From Actibacterium sp. MT2.3-13A (lineage in GTDB: Bacteria > Pseudomonadota > Alphaproteobacteria > Rhodobacterales > Rhodobacteraceae): a stretch of DNA of 43,996 bases. Below, piece after piece: positions 7,959-15,887 of this stretch (positions are counted from its first letter, which is position 1; each line of letters begins with the position of its first letter). Below the pieces are notes generated by a model, which did no database searches, was not told the origin of the DNA, and saw only the letters and a list, made by a program, of their open reading frames with translations. The DNA is taken from the NCBI RefSeq assembly GCF_018139985.1, contig NZ_JAGSOU010000023.1:1-43996 (forward strand). The letters run 5' to 3'. The position numbers were made by a program, and so were the translations under genes.

Positions 7959-8834
7959 ATGACCGTTCTGCGCAGATCGAACCTGCTGCGGCTTGTGGTG
8001 CTTGGCGCCCCGCTTGTCCTCGTGGCCGCCATGATCCTTGGCCCCTTGGCCATCATGGCGGCCGTCAGCTTCTGGAAGAAGACGGGCCTCACCATGAAGC
8101 CCGCCTTCACCCTTGATGCCTACGCCACCTTCCTCGGGGGTGTTCGGTTTACGGTGTTCTTGCGCAGCTTCTGGATGGCGGTGTCTTCGACGGTGATCAT
8201 GCTGCTGATCGCCTATCCGGTAGCCTATGCCGTCGCGCGCAAGGTGCGACCCGATTTGACGCGGGCGGTGCTGTTCCTGTTCTCGGTGCCGTTCCTGGTC
8301 AACTATATCCTGCGCACCTTTTCCTGGGCCGATATCCTGGGGCGCGCGGGCGCGGTGAACGACGCGCTGACCGGGCTGGGCCTGATCGACGCGCCGCTGA
8401 ACTGGCTGCTGTTCAGCGAGTTCGCGATCTATCTCGGTCTCGTCACCGCCTACATGCCCTTCATGATCTTTCCGATCTGGCTGTCGCTCAGCGGCATCGA
8501 CCGGCGCATGCAGGAGGCGAGCTGGATGCTCGGTGAAGGCCCCATGCGCACCTTCCTGCGGGTAACGCTGCCCCTGTCCTTGCCCGGCGTCTTCGCCGCG
8601 GCGATCTTCGGCTTCGTCGGTGCCTTTGGCGAATTCGCCGTCTCCTCGATCCTGGGCGGGACCGGTTATCAATTGATGGGCAACTCCATCGTCAGCGCGC
8701 TGAACGTGATCAACTATCCGCTGGCTGCGGCGATGTCGTCCTTCTCGGTGCTGATCATGTTCGGGCTGCTGTTGGCCTGGTTCCGGCTGTTCGACCTTCG
8801 GCTCTTCCTTGGCAAGATTATGGGGCGCTCATGA
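7959..8834 (+). CDS. ABC transporter permease (PotB-like)
   Basis: The 291-residue inner-membrane protein begins at ATG 7959, preceded by ACAGGAG. It has about six hydrophobic segments and the cytoplasmic EAA loop EASWMLGEGPMRTFLRVTLPLSLPG (around residue 190), which docks on the ATPase. A long first periplasmic loop and the DILGRAGAVND region are typical of PotB-type permeases. It pairs with the next permease (8831) to form a heterodimeric channel; the two reading frames overlap by 4 bases. Confidence 0.92.
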   Translation: MTVLRRSNLLRLVVLGAPLVLVAAMILGPLAIMAAVSFWKKTGLTMKPAFTLDAYATFLGGVRFTVFLRSFWMAVSSTVIMLLIAYPVAYAVARKVRPDLTRAVLFLFSVPFLVNYILRTFSWADILGRAGAVNDALTGLGLIDAPLNWLLFSEFAIYLGLVTAYMPFMIFPIWLSLSGIDRRMQEASWMLGEGPMRTFLRVTLPLSLPGVFAAAIFGFVGAFGEFAVSSILGGTGYQLMGNSIVSALNVINYPLAAAMSSFSVLIMFGLLLAWFRLFDLRLFLGKIMGRS

Positions 8835-9625
8835 CCCGGTCCCTCAAATCGCGCCTGTCCACCTGGGCGGTCTGGCTGTTCCTGGCGGTGGTGCTGGGGT
8901 TCCTCTACTTGCCGCTCTTCCCGCCGGCGATCCATTCCCTGCAAGGCCCGGCCGTGCAGGAAGGCGGGATATGGGCCAATTACCGCGCCATCGCCGACGA
9001 CCCGATTCTGGTCGGCGGGATCTGGAACACCCTGCTGATCGGAGTGCTGGTGGCGCTGGTTACGCCGCTGCTGTCGCTTCTGATCGCGCAGGCGCTGCGC
9101 GCGTGGAAGAAGCCCCGGCTGATCCTCGGGCTGGTGCTGCTGCCGCTCTTCATCCCCGGGGTCAGCATGGGGGTGGCCACTGCGCTGTTCTTCCGCATCC
9201 TCGGGGTGGACCCCTCGCTCCTGACCATGGCCATGGTGCAGGTGCTCTGGGCTCTGCCCTTCTCCACGCTTGTGATACTTACCGTGATGGCGAATTTCGA
9301 CGACGTGTATCTCGAAGCTGCGCACATGCTGGGAGCGAACCGGTTGCAGGCCTTCTTTGAGATCGAGTTGCCGCAGGTTTATCAAGGCATTCTTGGTGGC
9401 GGCATCTTTGCTCTGATCCTCTCCTTCAACGAGACCATCCGCACCTCGATCGTGCAGGGCGGTGAGAACACAGTGCAGACCTATCTGTGGTCGCAGTACC
9501 AGCAGATCGGCTTGAACCCGACTCTGTTTGCACTGATGACGCTGTTGATTGGCCTGACATTGGTTCTGGTCGCGCTGATGGCGGTGCTCGAGATGCGGCA
9601 AGCGAGGATGCGCCGCGCCGGATAA
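8831..9625 (+). CDS. ABC transporter permease (PotC-like)
   Basis: 264 residues with about six membrane segments and the EAA motif EAAHMLGANRLQAFFEIELPQVYQG, followed by FNETIRTSIVQGG as in PotC-type subunits. ATG 8831 overlaps the stop of the partner permease. It is the last gene of the pcp-ABC unit: a long inverted repeat begins 39 bases downstream, and the next gene (LysR) is on the other strand. Confidence 0.92.
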   Translation: MTRSLKSRLSTWAVWLFLAVVLGFLYLPLFPPAIHSLQGPAVQEGGIWANYRAIADDPILVGGIWNTLLIGVLVALVTPLLSLLIAQALRAWKKPRLILGLVLLPLFIPGVSMGVATALFFRILGVDPSLLTMAMVQVLWALPFSTLVILTVMANFDDVYLEAAHMLGANRLQAFFEIELPQVYQGILGGGIFALILSFNETIRTSIVQGGENTVQTYLWSQYQQIGLNPTLFALMTLLIGLTLVLVALMAVLEMRQARMRRAG

Positions 9626-9663
9626 TAGCCGGTCCGAGGAGGGGGAGGGCCGTTCCCTGAAAT

Positions 9664-9730
9664 CTGAACAGGGCCGCTCTGTGCCCCGTCCCGCGATGAA
9701 GGGAGATCTCTCTTTCGCGCCCCTGTTCAG
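9664..9730. terminator. Long inverted repeat after the ABC operon
   Basis: CTGAACAGGG (9664-9673) is perfectly repeated in inverse as CCCTGTTCAG (9721-9730). The stem continues past one C-C mismatch for three more pairs (9675-9677 with 9717-9719). Inside lies a second dyad centred on GAGATCTC (9703-9710). Its position 39 bases after the final permease stop and before the convergent LysR gene suits a transcription barrier for both directions, but there is no T run. A remnant of an insertion-sequence end is the alternative. Confidence 0.45.
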
Positions 9731-10001
9731 GCTGTTGGGTCAACGGATTCCGCTCGTCTATGACCCGGTGCGTTGGTTTCGATCCGCTGATCTCAGGCAG
9801 CGCCTATCCATGATCTCGGTGAGGTGTTTCAGGCTGGGGCGGTGATCGGAGGCAATCTCCGGCACGCTGCGGACTGCCGTGGACTGTGCCGTGTGTGGTG
9901 CCCATCGAACACGGAGGGTGCCACCTCTGCGCGCTCGACCGCCTCCCGCGTCAGGGCCCGGGGATCGCGGGGAAGACGGGACCCGCAGCTTGTGCCTTTC
10001 T
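9731..10001. other. Gap between ABC operon and LysR gene
   Basis: About 270 bases without a supported gene. Short open frames exist on both strands, but none shows a recognisable domain or a ribosome site. Codon pattern and composition do not differ clearly from the flanks. Confidence 0.4.
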
Positions 10002-10916
10002 TCAGTTCGGAGGCTCCGGCGTCATGTCAAAGCCGGAATAGTTCCGCAGTTCGTCCATGAAGGCCTTCGCGATCAGCGAGGGGGGCTGCTCCGGGTGGGT
10101 CAGGATGGCCGTCTTGATGTGGGTCCGCGGCTTGATGGGGCGCATTTCCAGATCGGGAAAAGCCCCGTTGGCCTTGGCCAGCCAGTCCACGAGGGCGATG
10201 CCGGTTCCGGCCTTCACGAAGGCGCAGGCCAGGAAGGAAGAGCTGACTTCGATGGTCATCGGCGAGACGATCCCGGCGCTTCGGAAGACGGCCTCGATGC
10301 GCTGCCCAATGGGAGCCGATCCACTGAAGGAGACGAGCGGCTCTCCCACCAGATCGTGGGGGCTGAGTTCCGGCAAGGCGCAGAGCGGGTGCGCGGGAGG
10401 CAGCACGGCGGCAAGATGGGTTTCGCCGATCGGCTCTACCTGGACCTCCGCGTCCGCCAGCGGCAGAAAGGCGAGGCCGAAATCGGCGCGCCCGCCCGCC
10501 ACCATTTCGGGAACCTCCGCGTTCACGACCGATGACACGATGATCGTCACCGCCGGATGTTCCCTCAGGAAGCGCTCGGTCGCCCAGGTGAGATAGGTGG
10601 CGGCCAGCGAGGGTATCGTCGCGACATGCAGGCGGCCCGCCTGCAGACGGTGCAGGTCGCCGGCGATTTTCTGGACGTAATCGACGCTGTTGAAGATGCG
10701 ATCGACCTCGGGAAACAGCGCCCTTGCCTCGGGGGTCGGCCGCAGGCGGCCGTTTTGGCGGTGGAACAATGCGGTTCCGAGCTGTTCCTCTGCGTGGCGC
10801 AGAAGGCGCGATGCCGCGGGCTGGGTAATGTTCAGGGCCTGCGCGGCGGCCGTCATGGTGCCGAGGCGCATGATGTTGCGAAAGACTTCGAGTTGTCTGA
10901 GGCTCAGTTTACTCAT
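10002..10916 (-). CDS. LysR-family transcriptional regulator, divergent from TRAP operon 1
   Basis: A 304-residue regulator starting at ATG 10916 (MSKLSLRQLEVFRNI); an upstream TTG at 10922 is less likely. The N-terminal winged helix-turn-helix spans roughly residues 4-62 (TMTAAAQALNITQPAASRLLRHAEEQLG). It is followed by the periplasmic-binding-protein-like effector domain (GRLHVATIPSLA...). It is transcribed away from dctP across a 97-base intergenic region containing a TATAAA/TTTATA dyad. LysR proteins usually control the divergent operon and their own gene, so it probably senses the TRAP substrate or a metabolite of the enolase-superfamily enzyme. Confidence 0.93.
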   Translation of the reverse strand: MSKLSLRQLEVFRNIMRLGTMTAAAQALNITQPAASRLLRHAEEQLGTALFHRQNGRLRPTPEARALFPEVDRIFNSVDYVQKIAGDLHRLQAGRLHVATIPSLAATYLTWATERFLREHPAVTIIVSSVVNAEVPEMVAGGRADFGLAFLPLADAEVQVEPIGETHLAAVLPPAHPLCALPELSPHDLVGEPLVSFSGSAPIGQRIEAVFRSAGIVSPMTIEVSSSFLACAFVKAGTGIALVDWLAKANGAFPDLEMRPIKPRTHIKTAILTHPEQPPSLIAKAFMDELRNYSGFDMTPEPPN

Positions 10917-10926
10917 AACCAAAAGC

Positions 10927-10945
10927 TATAAAGACCACATTTATA
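10927..10945. promoter_or_regulatory. Candidate LysR operator between regulator and dctP
   Basis: TATAAA-GACCACA-TTTATA is a perfect 6-7-6 inverted repeat containing the T-N11-A arrangement favoured by LysR-family activators. It lies 11 bases upstream of the regulator start and about 70 bases upstream of dctP, where a LysR recognition site for a divergent promoter is expected. Confidence 0.55.
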
Positions 10946-11013
10946 AGCATTGGACATTATTCTTTCGAAGGTCAATCGTGACGATCACAAAGGACGTGAG
11001 GGAGGAGATCACG

Positions 11014-11988
11014 ATGAAATTTCTAAAGACTGTCGGGCTTGCCACGGCGTTTACGCTGAGCGCCGTGGGCGCAGGCAAGGCCGAGGATTTCCGGCTGGCG
11101 CACCAGTTTGCGCCGGACAGCCTGCCGGGCAAGAGCGCGCAGCATTTCGCCGATCTGGTCGCCGAGAAGACGAATGGCGAAAGCAAGGTGACCGTGCTTC
11201 CCGGCGGCGCCCTTGGCGACGAACGCGCGAACCTTCAGCAGATCGGGTCGGGCTCGGTCGATTTCGCGCTGACGGGGGATCTGGTGATCAGCTTCATGGC
11301 GCAGCCCTACATGCTGGTCTCGATGCCTTTCATCTATGAGAGCCCGCAGCACAGCATCGCCGTGTTCAACGGCGAGATCGGGCAGGAGATCAACCAGTAT
11401 CTGGAGGAGAACCACAATCTTCAGGCCCTCGGCTGGCAATATGTGGGCACGCGGATGCTGACCGCCAGCAAGCCGGTGAGGAACCTCGACGAACTCAAGG
11501 GGCTGCGGACCCGCCTGCCGGGCGCGCAGATGTGGGTGGCGACCTGGGAGAAGACGGATGTCGAGATCGCCTCGATCGCGTTCACCGAACTCTACCTCGC
11601 GCTCCAGACGGGCACCGTCGAAGCCGAGGAGAATCCGCCGAACTTCGTCAGGGCCCAGAAGTTCTACGAGGTTCAGGACTACATCATGACGACGAACCAC
11701 GTTCCCCAGATGCAGGCCTTCTTCGCCAATCCCGGCAGCATGGCGGCGCTTGACGAAGCGACGCGCAACGCGATTCTCGAAGCGGCCAGGGAAACCACCG
11801 AGTGGACCTCGCAGGAGGCCGAGAAGGCGCATCAGGCCGACCTCGACTGGCTGACCAGCGAGGGCGGGATGGAGCTTGTCGAGATCGACATGACCGGGAT
11901 CCAGGACCTCATCAAGGATGTCCCGACCCAGGTTCTGGGCGAGGACGGCCCGGCGCTTTACCAGCGGATCGTTGACACGCGTTACTGA
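11014..11988 (+). CDS. dctP: TRAP transporter substrate-binding protein (DctP family), operon 1
   Basis: The 324-residue protein starts at ATG 11014, preceded by GGAGGAGATCACG. Residues 1 to about 24 (MKFLKTVGLATAFTLSAVGAG...) form a Sec signal peptide cleaved near GKA-ED, so the protein works in the periplasm. The mature part begins FRLAHQFAPDSLPGKSAQHFADLV and contains the family features LPGGALGDERANLQQIGSG and the conserved arginine region GLRTRLPGAQMW, which in DctP proteins binds the ligand carboxylate. It delivers an organic acid to the DctQM membrane pair. The chemistry of the adjacent enolase-superfamily enzyme points to a hydroxy or sugar acid, but this is inference. Confidence 0.92.
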   Translation: MKFLKTVGLATAFTLSAVGAGKAEDFRLAHQFAPDSLPGKSAQHFADLVAEKTNGESKVTVLPGGALGDERANLQQIGSGSVDFALTGDLVISFMAQPYMLVSMPFIYESPQHSIAVFNGEIGQEINQYLEENHNLQALGWQYVGTRMLTASKPVRNLDELKGLRTRLPGAQMWVATWEKTDVEIASIAFTELYLALQTGTVEAEENPPNFVRAQKFYEVQDYIMTTNHVPQMQAFFANPGSMAALDEATRNAILEAARETTEWTSQEAEKAHQADLDWLTSEGGMELVEIDMTGIQDLIKDVPTQVLGEDGPALYQRIVDTRY

Positions 11989-12010
11989 GCTGCCATCGAA
12001 AACGCAGGAA

Positions 12011-12040
12011 GATGCGAACGGCCCCACGGCCGTTCGCATC
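12011..12040 (+). terminator. Perfect 13-bp hairpin between dctP and dctQ
   Basis: GATGCGAACGGCC (12011-12023), loop CCAC, then GGCCGTTCGCATC (12028-12040). The stem is perfect and lies 22 bases after the dctP stop, with no T run. It most likely stabilises or attenuates the mRNA so that the binding protein is made in excess over the membrane subunits. Confidence 0.75.
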
Positions 12041-12060
12041 CAGATGCCGGAGCATAGACC

Positions 12061-12561
12061 ATGAAATCCTTTCCTCTGCGCCCTGCCGTGGCCGGGATCG
12101 CCGCGCTGCTGCTCTTGTCGCTGTTCTTCGTCATCCTCGCCCAGATCATCCTGCGCCTGATCGGCATGCCGCTGGTCTGGTCCGAGGAGTTCGCCTCGGT
12201 GGCCTTCATATGGCTGGTCTTCCTCGGGGCCGCGCTCGCCTGCGAGCGGCGGGAGAATCTTGACGTCGATCTGCTCTTTAACGCTGTGGCCAAGGGGCGG
12301 AGGATGCGGCGCTGGGAAATCCTGATCGCGGCCCTCCAGATCGTGTTCCTTGGCGTTCTCGCCGTGGGCTCGGCGCAGATGGCCGACCAGACCTGGAAGA
12401 ACTCGATGGGTGCGCTGAAGGGGTTCCCCTATGGCGGCATCTATGTCGGCGTGCTGATCGGGGCGCTGCTTTACCTGGTGTTCCTGATCCGTCAGATCGT
12501 GCGCCTGTCCCGCGGGGCGGATGAGGGTGACGGGGCCGGGCGGGAGAACAGCCTGTCATGA
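12061..12561 (+). CDS. dctQ: TRAP transporter small permease (DctQ family), operon 1
   Basis: 166 residues with four hydrophobic segments, the hallmark of the DctQ membrane subunit that accompanies the large channel protein. The FASVAFIWLVFLGAALACERRENLDVDLL segment is the conserved core (split here by the membrane helix around residue 45-65). ATG 12061 has GGAG upstream. The stop overlaps the dctM start (ATGA), so the two membrane subunits are coupled. Confidence 0.9.
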   Translation: MKSFPLRPAVAGIAALLLLSLFFVILAQIILRLIGMPLVWSEEFASVAFIWLVFLGAALACERRENLDVDLLFNAVAKGRRMRRWEILIAALQIVFLGVLAVGSAQMADQTWKNSMGALKGFPYGGIYVGVLIGALLYLVFLIRQIVRLSRGADEGDGAGRENSLS

Positions 12562-13856
12562 TGACGCTCATCATCGCAATCGGTCTCATCTTTCTGCTCA
12601 TGGCGCTCCGCATTCCGGTCGCCGTGGCGATCGGGCTCGCGGCGATGGCCGCGGTCACCGCCGAGATGGGCCTCCGCGTCTTTCCGGTTTCGGCGCAGGT
12701 CATGGTCAACGGCGTGAACAGCTTTGTTCTCATCGCGGCCCCGTTCTTCATGCTGGCGGGGGAGATCATGAACAGGGGCGGGCTGACGAAACGGATCTTC
12801 CGGCTGGCCAATGCGCTCGTCGGTTCGTTGCCCGGCGGGCTGGCGCAGGTCAACGTTCTGGCGAGCATGCTTTTCGCGGGCATGACGGGCTCGGCCATTT
12901 CCGACGCCGTGGGCCTCGGAACGATGGAGATCCGCGCGATGAAGGAGCGGGGCTATGACCCGAAGTTCGCAGGCTCGATCACGGCGGCCTCGTCCATCAT
13001 CGGGCCGATGATCCCCCCGAGCGTGCCGATCGTGATCTACGGCGCCCTCGCGGGTGCCTCGATCGGGTCGCTTTTCCTGGCCGGCATCGTTCCCGGCATC
13101 CTGATGGGCGGTGCGCTCATGGCGGCCATCGTGATCTACGACCGGATGGGCCTGTGCCCGCGCGAGGCGCGCCCGCCGCGGTCCGAGCTTGTCGCCGCGC
13201 TTTCGCAGGCCCTGCCCTCGCTCGCGCTTCCGGTGATCGTCGTCGGCGGCATCTACAGCGGCGTGACCACCCCCACCGAAGCCGCGATCATCGCCTCCGC
13301 TTATGCGGCCCTTCTGGCGCTTCTCTACCGCGACCTTTCCGTCAGGGATTTCTGGCCCATTCTCGTGCAGGTCGCCTCGGCCACGGGCGCGCTTTTCCTG
13401 ATTGTCGCCTCGACAGCGCTTCTCGGCTGGATCGTCACCCGCTCGGGCGTGATGATCGAGGTCGCGCTGTGGCTGAGCGGCGCTGTGGAAAGCCAGACCC
13501 AGCTTCTGCTGATCATCACCGCGCTCTGCCTTGTCGTCGGGCTCTTCATGGAACCGATCGCCGCGCTTGTTCTGCTGGTGCCGATCCTGCTGCCTGCCGT
13601 GAAGATCCTGCAGATCGATCTCGTGCATTTCGGGATCGTGATGATCCTGGCCCTGATGATCGGCCTTCTCACGCCGCCGGTCGGCCTGATCCTCTTCATC
13701 GTCGCGCGGATCGCCGAGGTGAGCGTCGCACAGCTCGTGCGCGGCGTGCTTCCGTTCCTGCTGGTCCTGATCGGCGTGCTCATCCTGATCATCGTCTTCC
13801 CGTCCATCATCATGGCCCTGCCGCGCATCGCCTACGGGCTGCCGCCCTTCGGCTGA
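12558..13856 (+). CDS. dctM: TRAP transporter large permease (DctM family), operon 1
   Basis: 432 residues, very hydrophobic, with around 12 membrane segments. This is the sodium-driven channel subunit of TRAP transporters in the ion-transporter superfamily. Family signatures include FAGMTGSAISDAVGLGTMEI, AASSIIGPMIPPSVPIVIYG and the repeat-related GLLTPPVGLILFIVARIAEV near the C-terminus. Start ATG 12558 overlaps dctQ. The enolase-superfamily gene follows after 10 bases, indicating one operon. Confidence 0.94.
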   Translation: MMTLIIAIGLIFLLMALRIPVAVAIGLAAMAAVTAEMGLRVFPVSAQVMVNGVNSFVLIAAPFFMLAGEIMNRGGLTKRIFRLANALVGSLPGGLAQVNVLASMLFAGMTGSAISDAVGLGTMEIRAMKERGYDPKFAGSITAASSIIGPMIPPSVPIVIYGALAGASIGSLFLAGIVPGILMGGALMAAIVIYDRMGLCPREARPPRSELVAALSQALPSLALPVIVVGGIYSGVTTPTEAAIIASAYAALLALLYRDLSVRDFWPILVQVASATGALFLIVASTALLGWIVTRSGVMIEVALWLSGAVESQTQLLLIITALCLVVGLFMEPIAALVLLVPILLPAVKILQIDLVHFGIVMILALMIGLLTPPVGLILFIVARIAEVSVAQLVRGVLPFLLVLIGVLILIIVFPSIIMALPRIAYGLPPFG

Positions 13857-13866
13857 GGATTACCCG

Positions 13867-15006
13867 TTGAGAATTGCTTCCATCACCTGTGAGACCTATC
13901 GCCTTCCGCTGCGGGAGGCGTGGATATCCGCCAAATACAAGATCACGCATCACGAACTGGTGCTCACGCGGGTCGAGACCGAATGCGGTCTGACCGGCAC
14001 CGGCTGGTGCACGACGATCGGGGTCGGCGGGCTTGCCATCGCGACGCTGGTGAACGGATACATGGCCCCGATCCTGATCGGCGAGGAGCCGAGGGATACC
14101 GAGAGGCTCTGGGAATTCATGTGGCAGGATCTGCATTTCGCGGGCCCCGCCGGCACCACGACACAGGCCATCGCAACGATCGACATCGCCCTTTGGGACA
14201 TCAAGGCCAAGGCGGCGAAGATGCCTCTCTGGCGCCTTCTGGGCGGGGCGCGTTCCAGCGTCGGGGCCTATGCGAGCGCGGTCAACCTGCATCTCACGCA
14301 GGACGAACTGGTTGCGCAGGTGGAGCGCCAGCTTTCGGAAGGATACGACGTTTTCAAGATCAAGATCGGGCGCAACGAGCCGCTGGAGGATCTGGAGCGG
14401 CTGCGCGCCGTTCGCAAGGCCATCGGCCCGTCGCGCACGCTTCTCATAGACAGCAATCAGCGCTGGCGCGCGGCGGACGCGGTGCGTCATGTCACCCTGC
14501 TCGAAGAGGTGCGGCCCGGATGGATCGAGGAGCCCTGCCTGTCGGACGACGTGGCCGGCCATGCGCGGCTCCGCAATTCCATCAAGACGCCGGTCGCCGT
14601 GGGGGAGCAGCTGTGCAACCGCTTCGAATTCTGGGCCTATGTGCGCGAAAATGCGGCCGACATCCTTCAGCCCAACGCCGGAAAGGTCGGTGGCATCACC
14701 GAGTGGATGAAGATCGCGCATTTGGCGCAGTTCGCCAACCTGACGGTCGCGCCGCACAATTCGCTCGAACTCTCCGCGCATCTCGTCTGCGCGATTCCGA
14801 ACGGATATCTTGTTGAAAACATCGAGGGCGGGAACCTCGCCGATTTTGGCATTCAGATCGAGGGGCCGCGCATCGTCAATGCCCGCGTCGTTCCGGGCGA
14901 CCGGCCGGGGCATGGCGTCATCTTCGACGAAGACGCCCTGGCGGCGCACCGGCTGGACCCCACCGCCGCCATAATGCGCGAAAGCAGCGCCCACGGCGGA
15001 TTCTGA
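13867..15006 (+). CDS. Mandelate racemase/muconate lactonizing enzyme family protein (enolase superfamily)
   Basis: 379 residues from TTG 13867, 10 bases after dctM. Counting from this start, the key residues fall exactly on the numbering of Pseudomonas mandelate racemase: Lys164 and Lys166 (FKIKIG), metal ligands Asp195 (LLIDSNQRW), Glu221 (WIEEPC) and Glu247 (VGEQL), His297 (VAPHNS) and Glu317 (LVENIEGG). The family reaction removes the proton alpha to a carboxylate, giving racemisation or dehydration, with Mg2+ bound by the three acids. The oddity is position 270: the usual Asp of the His-Asp dyad is Asn (ILQPNAGKVGG). The Lys face is intact. It is probably the catabolic partner of the TRAP importer; substrate unknown. 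Confidence 0.9.
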   Translation: MRIASITCETYRLPLREAWISAKYKITHHELVLTRVETECGLTGTGWCTTIGVGGLAIATLVNGYMAPILIGEEPRDTERLWEFMWQDLHFAGPAGTTTQAIATIDIALWDIKAKAAKMPLWRLLGGARSSVGAYASAVNLHLTQDELVAQVERQLSEGYDVFKIKIGRNEPLEDLERLRAVRKAIGPSRTLLIDSNQRWRAADAVRHVTLLEEVRPGWIEEPCLSDDVAGHARLRNSIKTPVAVGEQLCNRFEFWAYVRENAADILQPNAGKVGGITEWMKIAHLAQFANLTVAPHNSLELSAHLVCAIPNGYLVENIEGGNLADFGIQIEGPRIVNARVVPGDRPGHGVIFDEDALAAHRLDPTAAIMRESSAHGGF

Positions 15007-15262
15007 GAGGCGCGCGGGCCCGGCTCTTGCCGGTGCGAAGCGCGCGGTTCGCCTCCGCCCGCGCCATGTCTTGCGGCACCTTGCGCTGCATGGGGTCGAT
15101 GCATCTGCGTCGGCGCGACGGGCGCACGGGTTTCCCTTTCCGCCTCGGTCAGGATGAGCCTGTCCATCCGGTTGTCGCCGGCGCGGCGCCCTCGGGCGGC
15201 GGTGTCCTGAACTCGGGCCGCCTGTCGCCCCAGATTCCAGTGGACGATCCACCGGGAGGTAG
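15007..15262. other. Gap downstream of the enolase-superfamily gene
   Basis: About 255 bases without a supported gene. A small hairpin CCGGC-TCTT-GCCGG (15020-15033) just after the stop could help end the TRAP operon transcript, but it has no T run. Open frames on both strands in this stretch show no recognisable domain. Confidence 0.4.
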
Positions 15263-15280
15263 TTTATCATTTGATAAATA
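15241..15280 (+). promoter_or_regulatory. Promoter and TetR-type operator of the coxG-like gene
   Basis: TTTATCA-TT-TGATAAA (15263-15278) is a perfect 7-2-7 palindrome. A -35-like TGGACG (15241-15246) is followed by 18 bases and TATCAT (15265-15270) as the -10, which lies inside the palindrome. A repressor bound here would block RNA polymerase. The same site recurs at 16588-16603. Confidence 0.7.
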
Positions 15281-15299
15281 GCGAGAAGGAGGGACTCAA

Positions 15300-15887
15300 G
15301 TGAAGCTGACCGGGCACCACGATATCGACGCCGCGCCAATGACTGTCTGGAACGCCTTGAACACGCCGGATGTTCTGGCGCGCATCCTGCCCGGTTGCGA
15401 CCATCTCGAAGAAACCGGGGCCGACCGTTTCGAGGCGACGGCGACGGTCCGGGTCGGGCCGATCAACGCCCGGTTCCGCGGCAAGGTCCGCCTTTCCGAA
15501 AAGCGTCCGCCGAGCGCCTTCCGCATCGAGGGTGAGGGGGCTGGCGGGGCGGCGGGCATGGCGCGCGGCCAGGCGGCAATCACCCTTGACCCGCTGGACG
15601 GAGGCCGCGCGACGCGGCTGACCTACGATGCGGATGTCGAGATCGGCGGCAAGATGGCGTCGCTGGGCGGCCGGCTGGTCGAGGCGGTGTCGAAACGCAA
15701 TATCGACAACATGATGGCGGCCTTGTCCGCCGAGGTTGCCAGGGGCGGGGCGACCGCCGCGCAGACCCCGGTGCCTGCGCTGCCCCAGGGCGGCGACATT
15801 CCCGAAAAATTGCTGTTCCACGCCCGGCTGCAAAGCGGGCTGCTGGCGCTGATCCTCGGCATCGTGACCTTGATGGCCTTCGCCTAG
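15300..15887 (+). CDS. CoxG-like carbon monoxide dehydrogenase subunit G family protein (SRPBCC fold)
   Basis: 195 residues starting at GTG 15300 behind GAAGGAGGG. The N-terminal 150 residues fit the CoxG/SRPBCC family (MKLTGHHDIDAAPMTVWNAL, then DVLARILPGCDHLEE). A low-complexity linker and a C-terminal hydrophobic segment (LQSGLLALILGIVTLMAFA) would anchor it to the inner membrane. CoxG proteins recruit CO dehydrogenase to the membrane, so here it may tether the second molybdenum hydroxylase to a respiratory acceptor. The stop codon overlaps that of the convergent TetR gene (CTAG). Its own operator matches the one before the hydroxylase genes. Confidence 0.85.
   Translation: MKLTGHHDIDAAPMTVWNALNTPDVLARILPGCDHLEETGADRFEATATVRVGPINARFRGKVRLSEKRPPSAFRIEGEGAGGAAGMARGQAAITLDPLDGGRATRLTYDADVEIGGKMASLGGRLVEAVSKRNIDNMMAALSAEVARGGATAAQTPVPALPQGGDIPEKLLFHARLQSGLLALILGIVTLMAFA

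Noticed and set aside
14918..15127. Small Arg-rich minus-strand frame after the enolase-superfamily gene
   Set aside because: No ribosome site, no family resemblance, and it overlaps the end of a well-supported gene.
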